From Myxococcales bacterium (GTDB lineage: Bacteria; Myxococcota_A; Polyangia; Palsa-1104; JAEUJZ01): a stretch of DNA of 64,000 nucleotides. The notes below the pieces were generated by a model. The model saw only the letters and a program-made list of their open reading frames with translations, did no database searches and was not told the DNA's origin. Shown piece after piece: positions 60,181-64,000 of the stretch (the first letter of the stretch is position 1; every line of letters begins with the position of its first letter). The DNA is taken from assembly GCA_016794465.1 (NCBI GenBank), contig JAEUKA010000104.1, forward strand, positions 48,878-112,877. Reading direction: 5' to 3'. The position numbers were made by a program, and so were the translations under genes.

Positions 60181-61104
60181 ATGCACTTTCTGTTTCGCAG
60201 GCCGCAGGTCGTTGCGACGCTGCTGCGATGTACGCTGCTCTTCGTCGTGGTCATTGGCTCAGGCTGCGCGGCCTTCGTCGAGAACTTCCGCCCCGTCATC
60301 TACGGCAAGACCGCCAAAGAGAACTACGAAAGGGGCATTCGCTCTCTCAAAGGCGAGAGCAGTCTCGACGCTGGCAAGTACTTTAACTACGTGCGGCAGA
60401 ACTGGCCGACCTCGCGCTGGGTGCCGTGGGCCGAGCTGGGACTGGCTGACTCGGCGTTTGGTCGCGAGGCGTATATCGAGGCCATCGACGGCTACAAGAC
60501 CTTCATCGCCAGCCACCCGCGCCACCCCAAGACCGTCGACGGCTACTGCGCTTTCAAGATCGGCGAGTCGTACTTTAAGCAGATTTCGTCGGACTTTTTT
60601 CTGCTGCCACCGTCGTACGAAAAGGATCAAGGCCCGGTCATCGATGCCCAGCGAGAGCTGACCAGCTTCCTCGATCGCTATGGCCAGAGCAGCTACGCCG
60701 AGGCGGGTCGCAAGCTGCTCTCTGACGCGATCCAGCGCCTTGCCGATCATGAGCTGTACGTCGCTCGTTACTATCTGGAGCGCGGTCGCACCAAGGCAGC
60801 GATCTGGCGGCTCGAGTTTGTGGTGCGTGAGTATCCGCGTGCTCGTCGCGATGCTGAGGTGCTGCTGCTGCTCGGGCAGGTGTATTTGAAGCAGGGCGAT
60901 CCCAAAGAGGCCCGCGACGCTTTCCGACGACTGGTCATCGAACATCCTGACGACTATCGAGTCGGCCAGGCCAAGCTCTTTCTCGACTATATCGCCGGCA
61001 GCTTTGGTGACTTGCCACCGCCGGCGCCGCTTCCCCCGCGCAAGGGTCCTGGCCAGGGGCGAGCGCAAGTTCCCGACGAAAACGACCTGCTTCCGCCCGA
61101 GTAA
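60181..61104 (+). CDS. BamD-like outer-membrane assembly lipoprotein
   Basis: ATG 60181 is preferred to TTG 60169. The product is 307 residues, similar to BamD/YfiO. A lipoprotein signal ends VVVIGSGC. TPR-like helix pairs follow: AKENYERGIRSLKGESSLDAGKYF, AYIEAIDGYKTFIASHPRHPK, YYLERGRTKAAIWRLEFVVREYPRAR and VYLKQGDPKEARDAFRRLVIEHPDDY. BamD is an essential part of the BAM complex that inserts beta-barrels into the outer membrane. The C-terminus has a Pro/Glu-rich tail. It is followed 84 bp later by a large TPR gene. Confidence 0.85.
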   Translation: MHFLFRRPQVVATLLRCTLLFVVVIGSGCAAFVENFRPVIYGKTAKENYERGIRSLKGESSLDAGKYFNYVRQNWPTSRWVPWAELGLADSAFGREAYIEAIDGYKTFIASHPRHPKTVDGYCAFKIGESYFKQISSDFFLLPPSYEKDQGPVIDAQRELTSFLDRYGQSSYAEAGRKLLSDAIQRLADHELYVARYYLERGRTKAAIWRLEFVVREYPRARRDAEVLLLLGQVYLKQGDPKEARDAFRRLVIEHPDDYRVGQAKLFLDYIAGSFGDLPPPAPLPPRKGPGQGRAQVPDENDLLPPE

Positions 61105-61121
61105 CTTGGGACGGGCGCCGC

Positions 61122-61151
61122 TTGACGTTTTCCGTGGGCAGAAACTACACT
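61122..61151 (+). promoter_or_regulatory. Promoter of the large TPR gene
   Basis: TTGACG (61122-61127), an 18-bp spacer and TACACT (61146-61151). The predicted start near 61158 gives a 31-nt leader to the GTG start at 61189. The good -35 and -10 match makes this more credible than its neighbour upstream. Confidence 0.55.
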
Positions 61152-61188
61152 AGGACGCTTACTAACCTCCGAAACGCGGTTTGTTTTC

Positions 61189-63555
61189 GTGGCCAATCCA
61201 GGAAACAAAGAAAAACTCATCGAAGCAGCGCAGCAGTTGGCCGAAAAGGGTCAGCTTGATAAGGCGCTCCGTGAATATCTCAAGGTTGCCGCCGAGGACG
61301 AGCAAGATGTCCTGGTCTGGGTCCGGATCGGCGACTTGTATGTCAAGCTCGGACAAAAAGGCGAGGCGATCGCGAACTACCTGCGCGTCGCCCAGCTCTA
61401 CCTGTCGAGCAGTCAACCTGACAAGGCGATATCGGTCTATCAGCAAATCCTACAGTTAGATCCGAAGTCAGCAGATACCTATATGGCGCTCGGGGAGCTG
61501 TATCGCGATATCGGCAAGGCGCCGCTGGCGATGCAGCAGTTCGAGCTGGCGGCGCAGCTGTACGGACGCGTGGGCAAGAATGGACCGTCGCTGCGTGCCG
61601 AGCAAGCGGTGGTCGATCTGGCTCCCGAGAGCTTGCCGAGGCGGATTCGCTTGGCAGAGCTGTACTCGAAGGAAAACCTGCCTGCCGAGGCGGCGCGGGA
61701 GTTTCGGCTGGCCGGCGGGCTGCTCAAGAAGCAAGGCCGTCTCGACGACTGGGCGAAGGTGACGGAGCGGCTCCTGTTTCATGCTCCGACGGATACGGCG
61801 GCTTCCAATGAGCTGGCCCGGCACTACCTGGCGCAGAACGACGGGCTCAAGGCGCTGACGCGACTACAGACCAGCTTCAAGGAAAACCGTCAGGATCGCG
61901 AGCAGCTGGAGCTGCTGTCGCAGGCGTTTTTGCGGCTGCAAAAGCCGGACAAGGCCGTCGCGGTGCTCAAAGAGCTGGCGCGGCTGGCGGCCGATCGGCG
62001 AGCTGCGGAGTCGGTCTTCCGGAAAGTGCTGGCGATCGATCCGAATGATGCCGATGCCAAAACGGCCCTCGGTGGTGGCTCGCTGCCGGCAGCGAATGTG
62101 ACCCAGTCCAACTTTACCTCGGCGCTCATCTTGAACTCACCGAGCCCTGGTCCGGTGCCAGCGTCGAAGACGACGCCGCTGCCGGCCTCTGCGAACTCGG
62201 CGGGGCGACCGACACCGGTAGCGGTTCCAGCGATGCCAGCACGTACCAGCTCAGACATCACGCCGGTGGTTGGGGTTCGTCTCGACGGAACGATGCCGCC
62301 GGTTAGTCGTCCCGTCGAGCCTCTGTCGGATGAAGAAGAGCAGGATCGGGTGCTCAGCGAGGCGGACTCTTTTGTGCGCTTCGGGCTCAAGGGCAAGGCG
62401 CTGGAGTCGCTGCGAGCCACGCTGTCGCACCGGCCCCAGCTTCACAAGGTGCGCGAGAAGCTGGCCAAGGTGTTCGAGTCGCTGGGCCAGTTTAAGCCCG
62501 CGATTGCCGAGCTGCGGACGCTGGCCGATCGCGCGGTCAGCCACGAGGAGCAGGCCCGCTATCTGCGGGAGATCCTGCGACTCGACAATCGTGACTCAGC
62601 AGCGTCAGAGAAGCTGCGGCGCATCAGCGGAGAGTTCAAGCCGCTCGCACTCCCGCCGCCGGACGAGGACGAGCCGGTGATCGAGATGAGTGCCTCCGAC
62701 GAGGATGGCCCGACGACGCCGAACTCGCCGGTTGGGCCTCGCAGTGAGCCGCAGCCACTTCCACCGGCTCCGTCAGGACCGTCCAGTCGTCCATCGGTGC
62801 AGGAGACGGCTTCTCGCCAGTCCGCGCCGTCGCAGCGCAGTGGCACATTGCGCGAAGAGCTCGACGAGGTTGAGTTTTTCCTGCAGCAGCGAATGCTCGA
62901 CGATGCTCGGCGCCTGTTGAAGTCGCTGGCGACGCGCTATCCCCACAGTCAGACGGTGCAGAACAAGCTCAACGAGCTGGGTGGTGCGGCGTCCTCATCC
63001 GACGAGAACCTGATCGAGCTAGAGCCCGAAGAGATCGTCTCCGACAGCAATCCCCGCGTCTCGTTTCCGCCCGCTAGCGCTGCGGCGACGGCCAAGAAAG
63101 CCCCACCACTCGCGTCAGCGCGCAGCATTCCCGTACCTCCGTCGGGAACCAGTGTCCCGAGCGGCGACAAGAGCGGTCCGATCGGTGAGGCCCGTGATCC
63201 CAGCGAGGCCTATCAGCGCGGCATCGCCCATCGCAACCGGGGTCAGCATGCCTTGGCTATCGGCGAGTTCAAGGTCGCGATGCAGGATCGCAAGCTGGCG
63301 GGGCGGGCGGCGCTGATGCTCGGTCAGTGTTATCGCGACTTGTCGCAGCTGCGCGAGGCGGTCGAGGTCTTCAAGGAAGGCCTCTACATGCCGTCCGTCG
63401 CTGATGCAGACCTGGCCGAGCTGAACTACCAGCTGGCCCAGTGTTTCGAGCGGCTCAACAACCCCAAGGAAGCGATCTACTTCTATCAGCAGGCCCAGCA
63501 GTCGATTCCGGGCTACAAAGACTCCGCCGCCCGAGTGAGCGCGCTCCGTCGCTAA
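61189..63555 (+). CDS. Large TPR-repeat protein, unknown function
   Basis: The product is 788 residues from GTG 61189; no signal peptide is seen, so it may be cytoplasmic. TPR motifs occupy about residues 1-300 (DKALREYLKVAAEDEQDVLVWVRIGDLYVKLGQ, AISVYQQILQLDPKSADTYMALGELYRDIGK) and recur at 390-480 and 660-788 (AYQRGIAHRNRGQHALAIGEFKVAMQ, AELNYQLAQCFERLNNPKEAIYFYQQAQ). Between lie Pro/Ser-rich linkers and an acidic ELEPEEIV segment. TPR proteins act as scaffolds; such large ones are common in Myxococcota, sometimes in motility and regulation. Partner unknown. Confidence 0.82.
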   Translation: MANPGNKEKLIEAAQQLAEKGQLDKALREYLKVAAEDEQDVLVWVRIGDLYVKLGQKGEAIANYLRVAQLYLSSSQPDKAISVYQQILQLDPKSADTYMALGELYRDIGKAPLAMQQFELAAQLYGRVGKNGPSLRAEQAVVDLAPESLPRRIRLAELYSKENLPAEAAREFRLAGGLLKKQGRLDDWAKVTERLLFHAPTDTAASNELARHYLAQNDGLKALTRLQTSFKENRQDREQLELLSQAFLRLQKPDKAVAVLKELARLAADRRAAESVFRKVLAIDPNDADAKTALGGGSLPAANVTQSNFTSALILNSPSPGPVPASKTTPLPASANSAGRPTPVAVPAMPARTSSDITPVVGVRLDGTMPPVSRPVEPLSDEEEQDRVLSEADSFVRFGLKGKALESLRATLSHRPQLHKVREKLAKVFESLGQFKPAIAELRTLADRAVSHEEQARYLREILRLDNRDSAASEKLRRISGEFKPLALPPPDEDEPVIEMSASDEDGPTTPNSPVGPRSEPQPLPPAPSGPSSRPSVQETASRQSAPSQRSGTLREELDEVEFFLQQRMLDDARRLLKSLATRYPHSQTVQNKLNELGGAASSSDENLIELEPEEIVSDSNPRVSFPPASAAATAKKAPPLASARSIPVPPSGTSVPSGDKSGPIGEARDPSEAYQRGIAHRNRGQHALAIGEFKVAMQDRKLAGRAALMLGQCYRDLSQLREAVEVFKEGLYMPSVADADLAELNYQLAQCFERLNNPKEAIYFYQQAQQSIPGYKDSAARVSALRR

Positions 63556-63631
63556 CCCTGACTCTGCTAGTGACAACACCTTCCAGAACGTAGCGAGGAA
63601 CCTCGGATGCAAGGAGGAGGACCGCGTCAGT

Positions 63632-63652
63632 CCCCGACACGAAGTGTGGGGG
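63632..63652. other. Hairpin in the gap after the TPR gene
   Basis: The gap 63556-63669 contains a 9-bp stem (CCCCGACAC/GTGTGGGGG, one mismatch) with a GAA loop. It may be the 3' end of the insertion element whose transposase ends at 63670, or a terminator of the TPR gene. No other feature is seen in the gap. Confidence 0.3.
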
Positions 63653-63669
63653 AGAGCAGCCCATAAGCA

Positions 63670-64000
63670 CTAACCTAAGCAGGCGTCGATAGAGGTTGCA
63701 CTTTCATGCCATTGTTTGCGCTTTCGTTTGGGATTGGCCAGGAGGGGACCGAGCTTGGGACCGAGGCGAAGGAGTTGGGATGGAAAGAGAGGGCGACTCA
63801 AGACCGCGAGGACCGCATCGCGTGCCTCGATGAACTCACGCCAGCGACTGCGTCTTTGAGAGGTCGAATCCCCAGGGGGAAAAAAAGCGGGCCTGAAGCA
63901 GGAGCCGCTCGATCAAAAGCGCCGTCAGCAGCTTGCCTTGGATGAAGGCACGCGCCGACACGTCGGCTCGTTTGGGGACGTGCCCCAGACGCAGTAGCGA
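63670..64000 (-). pseudogene. IS4-type transposase, C-terminal part, frameshifted, partial at right edge
   Basis: Read from the right edge, the first frame gives RLGHVPKRADVSARAFIQGK then LLTALLIERLL, which matches the C-terminal region of IS4/DDE_Tnp_1 transposases (the GLGHLPKK.. .KL..ALL..ERL pattern). It runs into a TGA stop at 63838-63836. The homologous end (WREFIEARDAVLAV to the TAG at 63672-63670) is in the +1 frame. The shift lies at or near a T7/C5 homopolymer (+ strand G5A7, 63875-63886). It is a degraded or slippage-dependent IS copy; the 5' part is off the window. Confidence 0.8.

Noticed and set aside
63706..63945. 79-codon plus-strand frame at the right end
   Set aside because: It is antisense to recognisable transposase sequence.

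Overview
The window is a GC-rich chromosomal segment whose gene content points to Myxococcota (deltaproteobacterial, myxobacteria-like). The clues are a Ser/Thr protein kinase with an N-terminal zinc ribbon and a C-terminal PEGA domain, an AgmX/PglI-type GYF protein, receiver-plus-PatA (DUF4388) signalling, many lipoproteins with TPR, PEGA, FG-GAP or MopE-like metal-binding repeats, secreted metalloproteases, and a TatT-associated TRAP transporter. This assignment is inference from protein families; no rRNA is present.

Layout. 1-4874: a divergent two-component pair, a receiver-PatA regulator cut by the left edge and a MASE1 hybrid histidine kinase. 4890-13870: a kinase-TPR-lipoprotein operon whose kinase gene is split by a 5.5-kb integrated element (7585-13118). 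The element carries a tyrosine integrase, a HEPN/Abi-like protein, two convergent zinc-ribbon proteins, a small protein and an Xre repressor. 13947-19521: an AI-2E-type exporter and a KOW protein, an ECF sigma-factor operon, and a GYF/AgmX protein. 19789-20936: promoter, tRNA-Gln(TTG) and prs. 20954-26839: a TRAP uptake locus (DctP, TatT-type lipoprotein, fused DctQM, small membrane protein, VWA protein). 26843-43351: a glycosyltransferase, a TonB-like proline-rich protein, rfbC, uvrA, an esterase, a CstA permease, a six-PEGA outer-membrane protein, a tandem hairpin array, a MoaD-MoaE fusion, a nucleotide-sugar dehydrogenase, and hydrolase and membrane proteins. 43584-56580: large surface or secreted proteins (Cys-rich MopE-like, FG-GAP lipoprotein, GT-C-like membrane protein, metzincin, M4 protease). 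56577-64000: a LysR/SnoaL pair, an orphan HgdB-like FeS protein, a fossil PPC-domain tail, a BamD-like lipoprotein, a large TPR protein, and a frameshifted IS4-type transposase end at the right edge.

The strongest single observation is the integrated element. Its ends share the 7-bp core TTCCCAC. Removing one copy plus the intervening DNA rejoins the two kinase pieces in frame in kinase subdomain IX (GCIMWE + MLTGRVP), giving a 488-residue protein. The element's cargo looks like a compact accessory or defence module with no replication or conjugation genes. It is the best candidate here for an undescribed system, but its function is not established by the sequence alone.
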